From: Clostridiales bacterium
GTDB taxonomy: Bacteria; Bacillota; Clostridia; Christensenellales; CAG-138
Direction of reading: 5' to 3'
DNA: 32,961 nt
Assembly: GCA_012517905.1 (NCBI GenBank)
Contig: JAAYUE010000023.1
Location: 1 to 32,961 of the forward strand
The translations under genes were made by a program, and so were the position numbers. Below the pieces are notes generated by a model, which was not told the DNA's origin, searched no databases, and was given only the letters and a program-made list of their open reading frames with translations. This document shows positions 7,388-15,612 of this stretch, one piece after another; positions within the stretch are counted from its first letter, which is position 1, and the number at the start of each line of letters is the position of its first letter.

Positions 7388-8017
7388 ATGGAACAAAAAT
7401 CTTCGCTCAGAAGCGTATTTTTCAACGGCGTCATCACTGAAAACCCGACGTTCCGGCTCGTACTCGGCACGTGCCCGACCATGGCGGTGACGACCAGCGC
7501 GACGAACGGAATCGGCATGGGCGCGGCGGCGACGTTCGTGCTCGTCGGCTCCAACATCGTCATCTCGATGTTGCGGCACTTCATACCGGATAAAATCCGC
7601 ATTCCGTCGTTCATCATCGTCATCTGCACGTTTGTCACCATGGTGCAGATGTTCATGAACGCGTTTCTGCCCGCGCTGTACCAGAGCCTCGGCATCTTTC
7701 TGCCGTTGATCGTGGTCAACTGCATCATCCTGGCGCGGGCCGAAGCATATGCAAGCAAAAACCCCGTGCTCCACAGCGCGGTGGACGGCATCGGCATGGG
7801 CGTGGGCTTTACCATGGCGCTGACGCTGATCGGCAGCATCCGCGAGCTCCTCGGAAACGGCACGCTCTTTGGCATGCAGGTGTTCGGCGCGAACTATCAG
7901 CCGATGCTGCTTTTGATCCTGCCAGCCGGCGGATTCATCGTATACGGCCTGCTGCTCGCGTTGTTTAACGCCGTGAGCATGAAGCCTGCTAAGCGGAAGG
8001 AGGCGAAGAGCGAATGA
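7388..8017 (+). CDS. rnfE: Rnf complex membrane subunit RnfE
   Basis: A 209-residue, six-helix membrane subunit homologous to NqrD and RsxE. It shows the typical N-P-T-F-R-L-V-L-G-T-C-P segment near the N-terminus and L-P-L-I-V-V-N-C-I in the middle; the membrane cysteines in these segments are conserved in the family and ligate the intramembrane Fe-S centre shared with RnfA. ATG 7388 has GGAGGG 8 nt upstream. Its stop overlaps the rnfA start (ATGA), which indicates translational coupling. Confidence 0.96.
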   Translation: MEQKSSLRSVFFNGVITENPTFRLVLGTCPTMAVTTSATNGIGMGAAATFVLVGSNIVISMLRHFIPDKIRIPSFIIVICTFVTMVQMFMNAFLPALYQSLGIFLPLIVVNCIILARAEAYASKNPVLHSAVDGIGMGVGFTMALTLIGSIRELLGNGTLFGMQVFGANYQPMLLLILPAGGFIVYGLLLALFNAVSMKPAKRKEAKSE

Positions 8018-8610
8018 GCCCCGTCGTAAAGATTCTGCTGTTCATGTTCAGCTGCGTGCTGACGAATAACTACATCTTCTCGCGCTTTCTCGGCGTCTGC
8101 CCGTTCCTCGGGGTATCCGGAAAGGTGGAGACGGCGTTTGGCATGGGTTTGGCGGTCACGTTTGTCATGACGCTGGCGAGCCTGTTTACGTACTTTGTGT
8201 ACTACTATGTGCTGATTCCGCTTAACCTTGCCTACCTCAACACCATTGCGTTCATCCTCGTCATCGCCTCGCTGGTGCAGGTGGTCGAGATGTTCCTTAA
8301 AAAATCCGCGCCGTCGCTCTATTCCGCGCTCGGCATCTATCTGCCGCTGATCACGACGAATTGCGCGGTGCTCGGCGTCACCATCCTCAACATCACGGAA
8401 GGCTATAACCTGCTGTATTCGGTGCTCAACGGCACGTTCGGCGCGCTGGGCTTTCTGGTTGCCATCGTGCTCATGGCGGGCGTCCGCGAGCGGCTGGAGT
8501 CCGCCAAGATTCCCGCGCCGCTGAAGGGATTTCCGATCTCACTCGTGATCGCAGGGCTGATGAGCATCGCGTTTCTGGGATTTTCCAATATGTTTGCGGG
8601 GGTGATGTAA
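8014..8610 (+). CDS. rnfA: Rnf complex membrane subunit RnfA
   Basis: A 198-residue six-helix membrane protein that pairs with RnfE as an inverted-topology homologue. Landmarks are L-T-N-N-Y-I-F-S-R-F-L-G-V-C-P-F-L-G near the start and L-P-L-I-T-T-N-C-A-V-L-G in the middle, both with the conserved cysteines. ATG 8014 overlaps the rnfE stop by 4 nt. The rnfB ribosome-binding site lies within its last codons. Confidence 0.97.
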   Translation: MSPVVKILLFMFSCVLTNNYIFSRFLGVCPFLGVSGKVETAFGMGLAVTFVMTLASLFTYFVYYYVLIPLNLAYLNTIAFILVIASLVQVVEMFLKKSAPSLYSALGIYLPLITTNCAVLGVTILNITEGYNLLYSVLNGTFGALGFLVAIVLMAGVRERLESAKIPAPLKGFPISLVIAGLMSIAFLGFSNMFAGVM

Positions 8611-8613
8611 GGT

Positions 8614-9480
8614 ATGGCGCAGTATCTGCCGATTCTTTATGCCATTGCCGCACTCGGCGGGCTCGGCATCCTCTTCGGGCTCGTGCTCGGCCTTGCGGAT
8701 AAGAAATTTGCAGTCGAGGTGGACGAGCGGGTGAAGGCGGTCCGCGAAGCGGTTGCCGGCGCAAACTGCGGCGCCTGCGGCTATGCCGGCTGCGACGCGT
8801 ATGCCGAAGCGGTCGTCAGAGGCGAGGCCGCCGCCACCGCCTGCACGCCCGGCGGCGCGAAGACCGTCAAGGCCATCTCCGCTATCATGGGGGTGGACGC
8901 GGAGGCGGGCGAGGCGAAGGTTGCGCGCGTGCGCTGCCAGGGCACCTGCGAAAACGTTTCGCCGCGATACGACTACAGCGGAGTGTCGTCCTGCCGCGCG
9001 GCAAGCGGCATCGCCGGCGGCCCGAACGCATGCGAGTTCGGCTGCGTCGGGCTTGGAGACTGCGTTGCGCACTGCGCGTTCGACGCGATCGAGATTGTGG
9101 ACGGCGTGGCCGTCATCGACGACGACGCGTGCACCGGCTGTGGCATGTGCATTTCCGCCTGCCCGCGGAGCATCATACAGATGCTGCCGAAGGATCAGAC
9201 CGTCGTCGTGATGTGCCGCAACGAAGCCATCGGCCGCATCGCGCGGCTGCAGTGCAAGACCGCCTGCGTCGGCTGCAAGCGCTGCGAAAAAGCATGCCCG
9301 TCGGACTCGATTCATGTAATCAAGGGCGTTGCGATCATAGACGAAACCACCTGCACCCGCTGCGGCGCGTGCATTCCGGTCTGTCCGATGCACTGCATCG
9401 TCAACTTCTACGAACGCGATCCCGAAGGGGAAGCGGCGGCGACCGCGCAGGCGGAGCTGCTCAATCCAAAGGAAAACTGA
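8614..9480 (+). CDS. rnfB: Rnf complex polyferredoxin subunit RnfB
   Basis: A 288-residue subunit with one N-terminal membrane helix (about 5-27) and a cytoplasmic iron-sulfur region that accepts electrons from reduced ferredoxin. Motif counting suggests five [4Fe-4S] sites: the RnfB-type cluster (C52, C55, C60, C77), a ferredoxin pair using C140/144/150/154 and C173/176/179/183, and a second pair using C218/221/224/228 and C247/250/253/257. Additional cysteines at 108, 112, 127, 201, 214 and 261 could support more. Extra clusters are typical of clostridial and acetogen RnfB rather than the shorter proteobacterial form. GGGGGTGA precedes ATG 8614. It is the last gene of the operon and is followed by a strong terminator. 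Confidence 0.96.
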   Translation: MAQYLPILYAIAALGGLGILFGLVLGLADKKFAVEVDERVKAVREAVAGANCGACGYAGCDAYAEAVVRGEAAATACTPGGAKTVKAISAIMGVDAEAGEAKVARVRCQGTCENVSPRYDYSGVSSCRAASGIAGGPNACEFGCVGLGDCVAHCAFDAIEIVDGVAVIDDDACTGCGMCISACPRSIIQMLPKDQTVVVMCRNEAIGRIARLQCKTACVGCKRCEKACPSDSIHVIKGVAIIDETTCTRCGACIPVCPMHCIVNFYERDPEGEAAATAQAELLNPKEN

Positions 9481-9494
9481 TCGATCGAATGCAA

Positions 9495-9526
9495 ACAAAA
9501 AATCCGCCGTCCGGCGGATTTTTTTG
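9495..9526. terminator. Bidirectional terminator between rnfB and the phosphoesterase gene
   Basis: An AATCCGCC/GGCGGATT stem with a GTCC loop has an A-run on its left and TTTTTTT on its right. It can terminate rnfB on the plus strand and the convergent metallophosphoesterase gene on the minus strand. Confidence 0.9.
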
Positions 9527-9543
9527 TATATGCGACTCGTGGT

Positions 9544-10842
9544 TTATCGGTTGCCGGCGGAATCGTCGTCTGGCTCGTCGTCGAATTCGCCGTTGGGCAC
9601 ATACTCAATCTGGGTCCCGCGCCGCCGTTTACCGCGGACGGCGAGCACCACGATGATGACGACGAGCGCGACGAACAGCAGCAGGACGACAACGCCGATC
9701 TTCACGGCGTTGTAGACGCCCGTGGTGGTGCTGAAGTAGTAGCGCAGATAGCCGTAGCTGGCGGGCGTGTCATAGTTGCTGTAGGGCACGTGGATGGTCT
9801 CGTAATTGCGCACGTTGTACTCGGTAAAGCGGAAGAGCCGCACGCCGCGAACACCCTGTTCGCCGTAGCTCGTATAGGTGCTGCCCGGCGCGCTGGCGAT
9901 ATCGACGCCCTGGACGCTGCCGATGAACGAGTTGATGTGATCGTGTCCGTTGACGGTCAGAAACACGTCCCCGTTGTCCAGATATGCGTCAAAGAGCCCG
10001 TGGTTTTCGCTGGAGGGGCAGGGCGCTTCGTTGACTTCGCCGGTAAAAATCTTCTCCTCGTCCGGAATGTAATACTTGCCCTTGCCGACGCCGACGCCCT
10101 TGAGCGCGCCGTTCGTGCCCTTGGGCACTTCGGTCAGGAGCTCATAGACTTCCGGCAGGGGGATGTGGCAGAATGCGACCGAGGGCAGCGCCTGCCCGTC
10201 GTTTTCGGACTTGAACGCGGCGCTCTGTTCGTTATACCAGTCCACCTGGGCTTTGGAAACGGTGTCGTAGTCCCCGTTTGCGAGATAGGAGCCGGAGTCG
10301 AAGAAATACAGCGCCATGCCCGCTGTATCGGTGCCGCCGAGATAGACCGGCAGCACGAAAGCGCCGTCTTTCGTCGAATTTTTGCCGAAGGAAACGCCGA
10401 TGCAGTTGTCGTAGCTTTCGTAGAGCTTTGCCTGCTGTTTAACCGGTATCGGCGCCTCGTAGTCGTGGTTTCCGAAGACGACGACAAACGGGATGCCGCT
10501 GTTTTCGATGGGCGCAAGCAGCGTGCGCAGCGTTTGCTCGCTGTTTTTCACGCCGCTGCCGAGCCGGAGCACGGGGCTGGAGCCCTCGAGCTGGTCGCCG
10601 AGCAGCACGATCAGGTCCGCCGGATAGTCCGCGAGCACCTGCGTCTCGCCGCTGATGACGAGATCGGTGGTGAACTGCGTTTCCTGCAGGTCGGATAGTA
10701 TCAGCACGGTAAACGTACCGTCCGCGCCGAAGCTGAGGCGGTCGGTCCCGGTTTCTTCGGCGAGCGCGGCCTGCGGGGCAGGCAGCAGGCAGACGCCGAG
10801 CAGCAAGAGGAATAAGGCAATGCCAAACAATCGTTTTATCAT
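9544..10842 (-). CDS. Secreted, membrane-anchored metallophosphoesterase
   Basis: A 432-residue calcineurin-like phosphoesterase. It has a signal peptide (about 1-28, ending A-L-A). Metal-site motifs are L-S-D-L-Q (D51), L-L-G-D (D83), F-G-N-H-D (N125-H126), F-C-H-I-P and V-N-G-H-D-H. In the first motif the common D-x-H is D-x-Q. Near the C-terminus a hydrophobic helix (about 383-405) is followed by R-G-K-R-R-R and an acidic tail, so the enzyme should face outward on a C-terminal anchor. The substrate is unknown. ATG 10842 is the most upstream possible start, because a TGA lies in frame two codons before it, and it has no Shine-Dalgarno sequence. A promoter lies immediately upstream. Confidence 0.88.
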   Translation of the reverse strand: MIKRLFGIALFLLLLGVCLLPAPQAALAEETGTDRLSFGADGTFTVLILSDLQETQFTTDLVISGETQVLADYPADLIVLLGDQLEGSSPVLRLGSGVKNSEQTLRTLLAPIENSGIPFVVVFGNHDYEAPIPVKQQAKLYESYDNCIGVSFGKNSTKDGAFVLPVYLGGTDTAGMALYFFDSGSYLANGDYDTVSKAQVDWYNEQSAAFKSENDGQALPSVAFCHIPLPEVYELLTEVPKGTNGALKGVGVGKGKYYIPDEEKIFTGEVNEAPCPSSENHGLFDAYLDNGDVFLTVNGHDHINSFIGSVQGVDIASAPGSTYTSYGEQGVRGVRLFRFTEYNVRNYETIHVPYSNYDTPASYGYLRYYFSTTTGVYNAVKIGVVVLLLFVALVVIIVVLAVRGKRRRGTQIEYVPNGEFDDEPDDDSAGNR

Positions 10843-10848
10843 TGTTCA

Positions 10849-10877
10849 AGCGTACGGCATGTCAAAGGGCCTGTCAA
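10849..10877 (-). promoter_or_regulatory. Candidate promoter of the metallophosphoesterase gene
   Basis: A perfect -35 TTGACA (10877-10872), a 17-nt spacer and a weak -10 TACGCT (10854-10849) are seen on the minus strand. The -10 ends 6 nt before the start codon, which predicts a leaderless message. Confidence 0.45.
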
Positions 10878-10940
10878 GAACGGCGAAACAATATTTAACA
10901 AATACTTGATTTATACCAAACAACGCCGCCCGCGCGAAGG

Positions 10941-10969
10941 TTGTAATTCGTTTCCCCGTGCGATACAAT
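10941..10969 (+). promoter_or_regulatory. Promoter of the yuiD-like/SRAP operon
   Basis: TTGTAA (10941-10946), a 17-nt spacer and TACAAT (10964-10969). The expected start near 10976 gives a leader of about 58 nt. It is divergent from the phosphoesterase promoter. Confidence 0.65.
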
Positions 10970-11033
10970 AATCACGCCATGGTCGGGAACGCCCGGCCGT
11001 GCAGAATGCGTAAGATTCGGAAGAAGTCTGAAA

Positions 11034-11486
11034 ATGGAGTATTTGGAAGCGTTTCTGGCAAACAGGATACTGATCGCCGCGCTGGTCGGCTGGGCGATTG
11101 CGCAGGCGGCGAAGGCGATTCTGTATACCATCGTCAACAAGGAATTCAGAATGGAGCGGCTTGTCGGCAGCGGCGGCATGCCGAGCTCGCACGCGGCGAC
11201 GGTCTGCGCCATGGCGGCGGCGGTCGCCAAGCAGTTCGGGCTGGCGTCGTTCGAGTTCGCCATTTCATTCGTGCTCGCCTCCGTCGTGCTGCACGACGCG
11301 CGCGGCGTCCGCCAGGAGGCGGGCAAGCAGGCGGTGACCATCACGGCCATCATCGACCATCTGATCAAGGAAGGGACCATCATCGAGTTGCCGGAGTGGG
11401 AGCTCAAGGAACTGATCGGTCACACGCCGCTGCAGGTGCTCATCGGCTCGATTCTCGGCATCGGCGTCGGCGTCTGGCTTGGCTGA
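11034..11486 (+). CDS. Divergent PAP2-related membrane protein (DUF212/YuiD family)
   Basis: A 150-residue membrane protein with three or four hydrophobic segments and the signature G-S-G-G-M-P-S-S-H-A-A-T, which resembles the S-G-H/S-S-H core of PAP2 phosphatases. V-L-H-D-A-R-G-V-R near residues 84-92 and H-T-P-L-Q-V near the C-terminus are also typical of B. subtilis YuiD and plant homologues. The function of the family is not firmly known; lipid-phosphate handling is a guess. ATG 11034 follows a weak GGAAG site. The gene is followed after 20 nt by the SRAP gene and is probably co-transcribed with it. Confidence 0.88.
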   Translation: MEYLEAFLANRILIAALVGWAIAQAAKAILYTIVNKEFRMERLVGSGGMPSSHAATVCAMAAAVAKQFGLASFEFAISFVLASVVLHDARGVRQEAGKQAVTITAIIDHLIKEGTIIELPEWELKELIGHTPLQVLIGSILGIGVGVWLG

Positions 11487-11506
11487 CCTGCGGGGGAGAC
11501 GAGGAT

Positions 11507-12115
11507 ATGTGCGGACGGTTTTACATCGATTCCGAAGACGAGCTGTACCGTCGCTTTCTGGAGCGGATGTATGAGTGCGACAACGATGATTCGCCTCCGT
11601 TTTCAGGCGGCGAAATCTTTCCGACGGATTTCGTGCCCGTGCTGGACGAAGCGGGCCCGCGCGTGATGCAGTGGGGCTTTGCGCGGTTCGACGGCAAGGG
11701 AAAGGTGATCAACGCGCGCAGCGAAACCGCCCTGGAGAAGGCCATGTTTCGCACGCCGATGCTGTCCCGCCCGGCGAGTTTTTCGGATGCGCGGTCGGGC
11801 CGCTGCCTGATCCCCGCGACGGGGTATTTCGAATGGGAAACGCGCGGAAAGCAAAAGATCAAATATAAGCTCCGCCCTGCGGGAGAGGGCCTGTTTACCT
11901 TTGCGGGGTTGTATCGCTCGGAGGCGGGGGCGAAGACGCCGGTGTTCGTCATTCTCACCGCTCCGGCGGCGGAGGGCATTTCGTTCATCCACGACCGCAT
12001 GCCGCTGATACTGCCTCCCGAACGGCGCGAGGCGTGGCTTGGCGACGCAGCCGGCGCGGCGAAGCTGCTCACCGAAGGCGCGCGCGAGATCGAATACGAA
12101 CCGGCGATCCAGTAA
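11507..12115 (+). CDS. SOS response-associated peptidase (SRAP; YedK/HMCES family)
   Basis: A 202-residue protein that begins M-C-G-R-F; Cys2, exposed after Met removal, forms a stable thiazolidine crosslink with abasic sites in single-stranded DNA. Other active-site residues are visible: N-A-R-S-E (Asn/Arg/Glu), G-Y-F-E-W with the catalytic Glu, and the His of F-I-H-D-R-M-P. The family protects abasic sites during replication, and every key residue is present. ATG 11507 is fixed by the need for Cys at position 2, and GGGGGAG/GAGG lies upstream. No LexA-type operator is evident in front of this operon. It is the second gene after yuiD and is followed by a terminator. Confidence 0.95.
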   Translation: MCGRFYIDSEDELYRRFLERMYECDNDDSPPFSGGEIFPTDFVPVLDEAGPRVMQWGFARFDGKGKVINARSETALEKAMFRTPMLSRPASFSDARSGRCLIPATGYFEWETRGKQKIKYKLRPAGEGLFTFAGLYRSEAGAKTPVFVILTAPAAEGISFIHDRMPLILPPERREAWLGDAAGAAKLLTEGAREIEYEPAIQ

Positions 12116-12128
12116 AACGGATAGTAAA

Positions 12129-12168
12129 AGAGGGCGGACTCAAAAGGTCTGCCCTCTTTGTCGTTTTG
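12129..12168. terminator. Terminator between the SRAP gene and malQ
   Basis: An 11-bp stem AGAGGGCGGAC/GTCTGCCCTCT with one G-T pair and a 7-nt loop is followed by TTGTCGTTTTGTT on the plus strand. An A-run on the left side allows weaker action for the convergent malQ transcript. Confidence 0.75.
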
Positions 12169-12169
12169 T

Positions 12170-13657
12170 TCAGGCGCGGCCGTACAGCGCCGTCATGTCG
12201 CCGATTTTTTCGACGAGCGCTTCGGTACATTCCCCGGGCAGCAGACGCCAGCGCCAGTTGCTGCCGCCGAGCGTGCCGGGCGTGTTCATGCGCCCGTCGG
12301 AGTCGAGGCCGAGATAATCCTGCATCTGCGCGATGAAGAGCTCCGCAACCGAGCCCATGCCGCCGCGCAGGATGCCCCAGACGTAGCCCTCGCGCTCATT
12401 GAGCCCGAGATAGCGCACCGAAAGCGCAACGTCGTCCGGATCGGCCTCGGTGAACCAGCCGGCGACGGTCGTGTTGTCGTGCGTTCCGGCGTAGCAGACG
12501 CAGTGGCGGCCGTAGGTGTGCGGCAGATAGTTGCTCGGTTCCCGCGCGTCAAAGGCAAACTGGAGCACCTTCATGCCGGGAAATCCGCTTTCCGCAAGAA
12601 GCGAAAGCACGTCCTCAGTCAGAAACCCGAGGTCCTCGGCGATGATTTCAAACGACGGGAATTCCGCCTTCAGCAAATCCACGAAATCACGGCCCGGCCC
12701 GGGGACCCATTCGCCGTCCCGCGCGGTCGTCGCGTCCGCGGCGACGCTCCAATAGGACGAAAGCCCGCGGAAATGGTCGATGCGCACGCTGTCGAAGAGC
12801 GTGCAGGCCGAGCGCATGCGGCGCATCCACCAGGCATAGCCGGTCTGCCGCATGTGATCCCAGTCGTAGATCGGGTTGCCCCAAAGCTGTCCGTCCGCCG
12901 TGAAGTAATCCGGCGGGACGCCCGCGACGCAGCGCGGGCGGCGCTCGCCGTCGAGCTGAAACTCCTGCGGCGCGCTCCAGACGTCCGCCGAGTCGAGCGG
13001 GACATAGATCGGCAGATCGCCGACGATTTTGATGCCGCGCTCGTTTGCATATGCGCGCAGCGCAGACCATTGCTCGAAAAAGAGGTACTGCACAAACTCG
13101 TAGAAGCGGATGCTGTCGCCCAGGCGTTCCCGCGCGGCCTGAAGCGCCTGCTCTTCGCGCATGCGCAGTTCATACGGCCAGCGCTCCCATGCGGCACCGC
13201 CGTTTTCGTCCTTGAGGGACATGAACAGCGCGTAATCGTTCAGCCAGTCCGCGTTTTCCGCGGCGAACTGATCCAGCGCCCGCATGCGGGCTTCGTTTTC
13301 CTTCGCGCGCGCAAACGCCGCGCGGAGCACCGGAAAACGCCGCTCGAAGATCACCCCGAAATCCACCTGTCGCGCGCTTGCGCCCCAGTCGATCCCGCTA
13401 ATCCAGTTGCGGTCCAGCAGCCCTTCGTCGGCAAGCCGGTCGAGGTCGATAAAATACGGATTTCCGGCAAAGGCCGAAAACGACTGATAGGGGGAGTCCC
13501 CATAGCTCGTGGGCCCGAGCGGCAGCACCTGCCAGTAGCGCTGATGCGCGCGCTGCAGGCGGTCGACGAAGTCATAGGCCTCCTGCCCGAACGTGCCGAT
13601 GCCGTACGGGGAGGGGAGCGAGGAGATATGCATGAGGATGCCGGCTGAGCGGTTCAT
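12170..13657 (-). CDS. malQ: 4-alpha-glucanotransferase (amylomaltase, GH77)
   Basis: A 495-residue cytoplasmic enzyme that transfers alpha-1,4-glucan segments between maltooligosaccharides and releases glucose. It starts M-N-R-S-A-G-I-L-M-H-I-S-S-L-P, typical of GH77. Catalytic motifs are V-R-I-D-H-F-R-G (nucleophile Asp), I-I-A-E-D-L-G (acid/base Glu) and G-T-H-D-N-T (transition-state Asp). I chose ATG 13657 over an in-frame ATG at 13690 because GGTGAT lies 5 nt upstream and the 13690 codon overlaps the -10 box. It sits downstream of a sugar ABC transporter in the same direction and has its own promoter, which suggests that maltodextrin-type sugars are the imported substrate. Confidence 0.96.
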   Translation of the reverse strand: MNRSAGILMHISSLPSPYGIGTFGQEAYDFVDRLQRAHQRYWQVLPLGPTSYGDSPYQSFSAFAGNPYFIDLDRLADEGLLDRNWISGIDWGASARQVDFGVIFERRFPVLRAAFARAKENEARMRALDQFAAENADWLNDYALFMSLKDENGGAAWERWPYELRMREEQALQAARERLGDSIRFYEFVQYLFFEQWSALRAYANERGIKIVGDLPIYVPLDSADVWSAPQEFQLDGERRPRCVAGVPPDYFTADGQLWGNPIYDWDHMRQTGYAWWMRRMRSACTLFDSVRIDHFRGLSSYWSVAADATTARDGEWVPGPGRDFVDLLKAEFPSFEIIAEDLGFLTEDVLSLLAESGFPGMKVLQFAFDAREPSNYLPHTYGRHCVCYAGTHDNTTVAGWFTEADPDDVALSVRYLGLNEREGYVWGILRGGMGSVAELFIAQMQDYLGLDSDGRMNTPGTLGGSNWRWRLLPGECTEALVEKIGDMTALYGRA

Positions 13658-13688
13658 AGTATCACCGATTTTGTTCAAATTTCGTTTC

Positions 13689-13716
13689 ATTATATCGTGT
13701 TTTCCCCAAAGGGCAA
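13689..13716 (-). promoter_or_regulatory. Promoter of malQ
   Basis: TTGCCC (13716-13711), a 16-nt spacer and a perfect TATAAT (13694-13689) on the minus strand. The transcript would start near 13682 and contain the Shine-Dalgarno sequence before ATG 13657. Confidence 0.6.
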
Positions 13717-13762
13717 CAGAATATTGCGGATTTCCCGATTATCGTATGCAGTTTGTCCGGGA

Positions 13763-14605
13763 TCAGCCTTTTACTGCGCCCTCGACCACGCCTTTGATGA
13801 TGAACTTCTGCGCGGAGAGGTAGAAGACGATGATCGGCAGGATGCTGATGATGATCAGCGCCATGACGGCGCCGAGGTCGACATGCCCATAGCTGCCCTG
13901 CAGATACTGAATGTGGATCGGGATCGTTTTATACAGCGTGCGGTCCAGCACGAGATACGGCAGCAGATAGTCGTTCCAGATCCACATGATCTCCAGCACG
14001 CCGACGGAGATCAGAACCGGCTTGAGCATCGGGAATACGATCAGGAAAAACGTGCGCAGCGGCCCGCAGCCGTCGATGGCCGCGGCCTCCTCGATCTCCA
14101 GCGGGATGCCCTTGACGAAGCCCGCGAACATGAACACCGCAAGCCCCGCGCCGAAGCCCAGATAGATGACCGGAATGGTAAACGGCGTGTCCAGATGCAG
14201 CGTGTGCGCGGTCTTTGCGAGCGTAAACATGACCATCTGAAACGGCACGACCATGGAAAAGACGCAGAGATAGTAGATAATCCGCGAGACGAGGCTGTTG
14301 ACGCGGGAGATATACCAGGCCGCCATGGAGGTGCAGACGAGGATGAGGATGGACGAGGTTATCGTGATGATGACGCTGTATCCGGCGGACTTCAGAAACG
14401 GGTATTCGCCGAAATTCATGCCGTTGATGTAGTTGTAGAAGCCGGTAAACGTGCTGGAATTCGGAAACGCGAAGGTTTCGGTATTGATCGAGGAGTTGGT
14501 CTTAAAGGAGTTCATCAGCACGGTAAAGATCGGCATCAGGTAGACGACGCAGACCACGATGAAAAGCACCGTCAGAATCGTCTTTCGATGAATCGCTTTT
14601 TTCAT
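13763..14605 (-). CDS. Carbohydrate ABC transporter permease, MalG/GanQ type
   Basis: A 280-residue membrane protein with six hydrophobic helices. The EAA loop, E-E-A-A-A-I-D-G-C-G, followed by F-F-L-I-V-F-P, contacts the transport ATPase. The N-terminal P-I-F-T-V-L-M-N-S-F-K and the C-terminal A-Q-K-F-I-I-K-G-V-V-E-G-A-V-K-G are hallmarks of the MalG subfamily. Its ATG shares one base with the stop of the upstream permease gene (TAATG), and GGGAGGTG precedes it. Together the two permeases form the membrane pore. No ATPase gene is present in this cluster. Confidence 0.95.
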   Translation of the reverse strand: MKKAIHRKTILTVLFIVVCVVYLMPIFTVLMNSFKTNSSINTETFAFPNSSTFTGFYNYINGMNFGEYPFLKSAGYSVIITITSSILILVCTSMAAWYISRVNSLVSRIIYYLCVFSMVVPFQMVMFTLAKTAHTLHLDTPFTIPVIYLGFGAGLAVFMFAGFVKGIPLEIEEAAAIDGCGPLRTFFLIVFPMLKPVLISVGVLEIMWIWNDYLLPYLVLDRTLYKTIPIHIQYLQGSYGHVDLGAVMALIIISILPIIVFYLSAQKFIIKGVVEGAVKG

Positions 14606-15522
14606 TACTGCTGCACCTCCCTTTTCCGCGTTGCGGAAAACTGAATGAGCGCGATGGCCGCCACGAGCACGAAGAACATGACCGCCTTCGCCTGACCCAC
14701 GCCGCGCGAGTTGGCGTTGAGGTAAAACGTATTGTAGATGTTGAGCGCGAGCATCTCGGTGGATTTGATCACCGTGCCGTCCGCCATGAACACGAACGGC
14801 TGGCCGCCGTTTAACACGAAGTTCTGATCAAAGAGTTTAAAGGAGTTGGTCAGCGTCAGAAACGTGCAGATCGTAATCGACGGCATGATCGTCGGAATCG
14901 TGATCTTGAAGAGCGACTGCCAACCGTTTGCGCCGTCGATCTTCGCCGCCTCCAGCATATCGCCGGGAACGGACTGCAGCCCTGCGATGTAGATGATCAT
15001 CATATAGCCGATCTGCTGCCAAGCCATCAGGATGATGAGCCCCCAATAGCCGTAGGTCGTGCTCAGCACGATCGACGTGCCGTAGTGGGAAAGGATGCCG
15101 TCGAAGATCATCGACCAGATGTAGCCGAGCACGATGCCGCCGATCAGATTCGGCATGAAGAACACCGTACGGAAGATGTTGGAACCCTTGACGCCGCGCG
15201 TGAGCGCGTAGGCGACGGCGAACGCGAGCACGTTGATGACGATCAGCGAGACGATTGCAACCAGAGCAGTATATTTGAACGCATGCATGAAGCTTGCGTC
15301 ATTGAACGCCTTGATGTAGTTGCCGATGCCAATCCACGTGGCATTGCTTGTCGTTGTGAACTTGCAGAAAGAGAGATAGACGCCCTTGCCGAAAGGATAG
15401 ATGAATCCGATGCAAAACGCCGCGAAGGTCGGAAGAAGGAAAATCGGAAAACAGCGCTGGATGGGGCGCCGGATCAGCTTGGCGCTCAGAGCCGCGCTGC
15501 TGCTTTTTGTTCTGCTTTTCAT
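14605..15522 (-). CDS. Carbohydrate ABC transporter permease, MalF/GanP type
   Basis: A 305-residue membrane protein with six main helices, F-L-L-P-T-F-A-A-F near the start and the EAA loop L-E-A-A-K-I-D-G-A-N-G followed by I-T-I-P. The short N-terminal region lacks the extra helices and large periplasmic loop of E. coli MalF, as usual in Gram-positive bacteria. Start ATG 15522 has GGGAGG 5 nt upstream. It follows the binding-protein gene after an intergenic hairpin and is tightly coupled to the second permease. Confidence 0.95.
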   Translation of the reverse strand: MKSRTKSSSAALSAKLIRRPIQRCFPIFLLPTFAAFCIGFIYPFGKGVYLSFCKFTTTSNATWIGIGNYIKAFNDASFMHAFKYTALVAIVSLIVINVLAFAVAYALTRGVKGSNIFRTVFFMPNLIGGIVLGYIWSMIFDGILSHYGTSIVLSTTYGYWGLIILMAWQQIGYMMIIYIAGLQSVPGDMLEAAKIDGANGWQSLFKITIPTIMPSITICTFLTLTNSFKLFDQNFVLNGGQPFVFMADGTVIKSTEMLALNIYNTFYLNANSRGVGQAKAVMFFVLVAAIALIQFSATRKREVQQ

Positions 15523-15552
15523 GGCGGCCTCCCTTGGTACGATGTGAAGAAT

Positions 15553-15578
15553 GGGGGCGAGCGTTTCCACTCGCCCCC
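15553..15578 (-). terminator. Hairpin between binding-protein and permease genes (partial terminator or mRNA stabiliser)
   Basis: A perfect 9-bp stem GGGGGCGAG/CTCGCCCCC with an 8-nt loop is followed on the minus strand only by the T-poor ATTCTTC. Such hairpins after binding-protein genes commonly protect the upstream mRNA and lower permease expression. Confidence 0.65.
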
Positions 15579-15612
15579 GAAGTGCCGGTTCGGTTGTGAT
15601 CGGTCGGGTTGC

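Noticed and set aside
12158-13648. Long plus-strand open frame of 496 codons opposite malQ
   Set aside because: It is antisense to a clear GH77 gene and its translation is Arg/Ala/Val-rich without motifs; this is a by-product of high GC at third positions.
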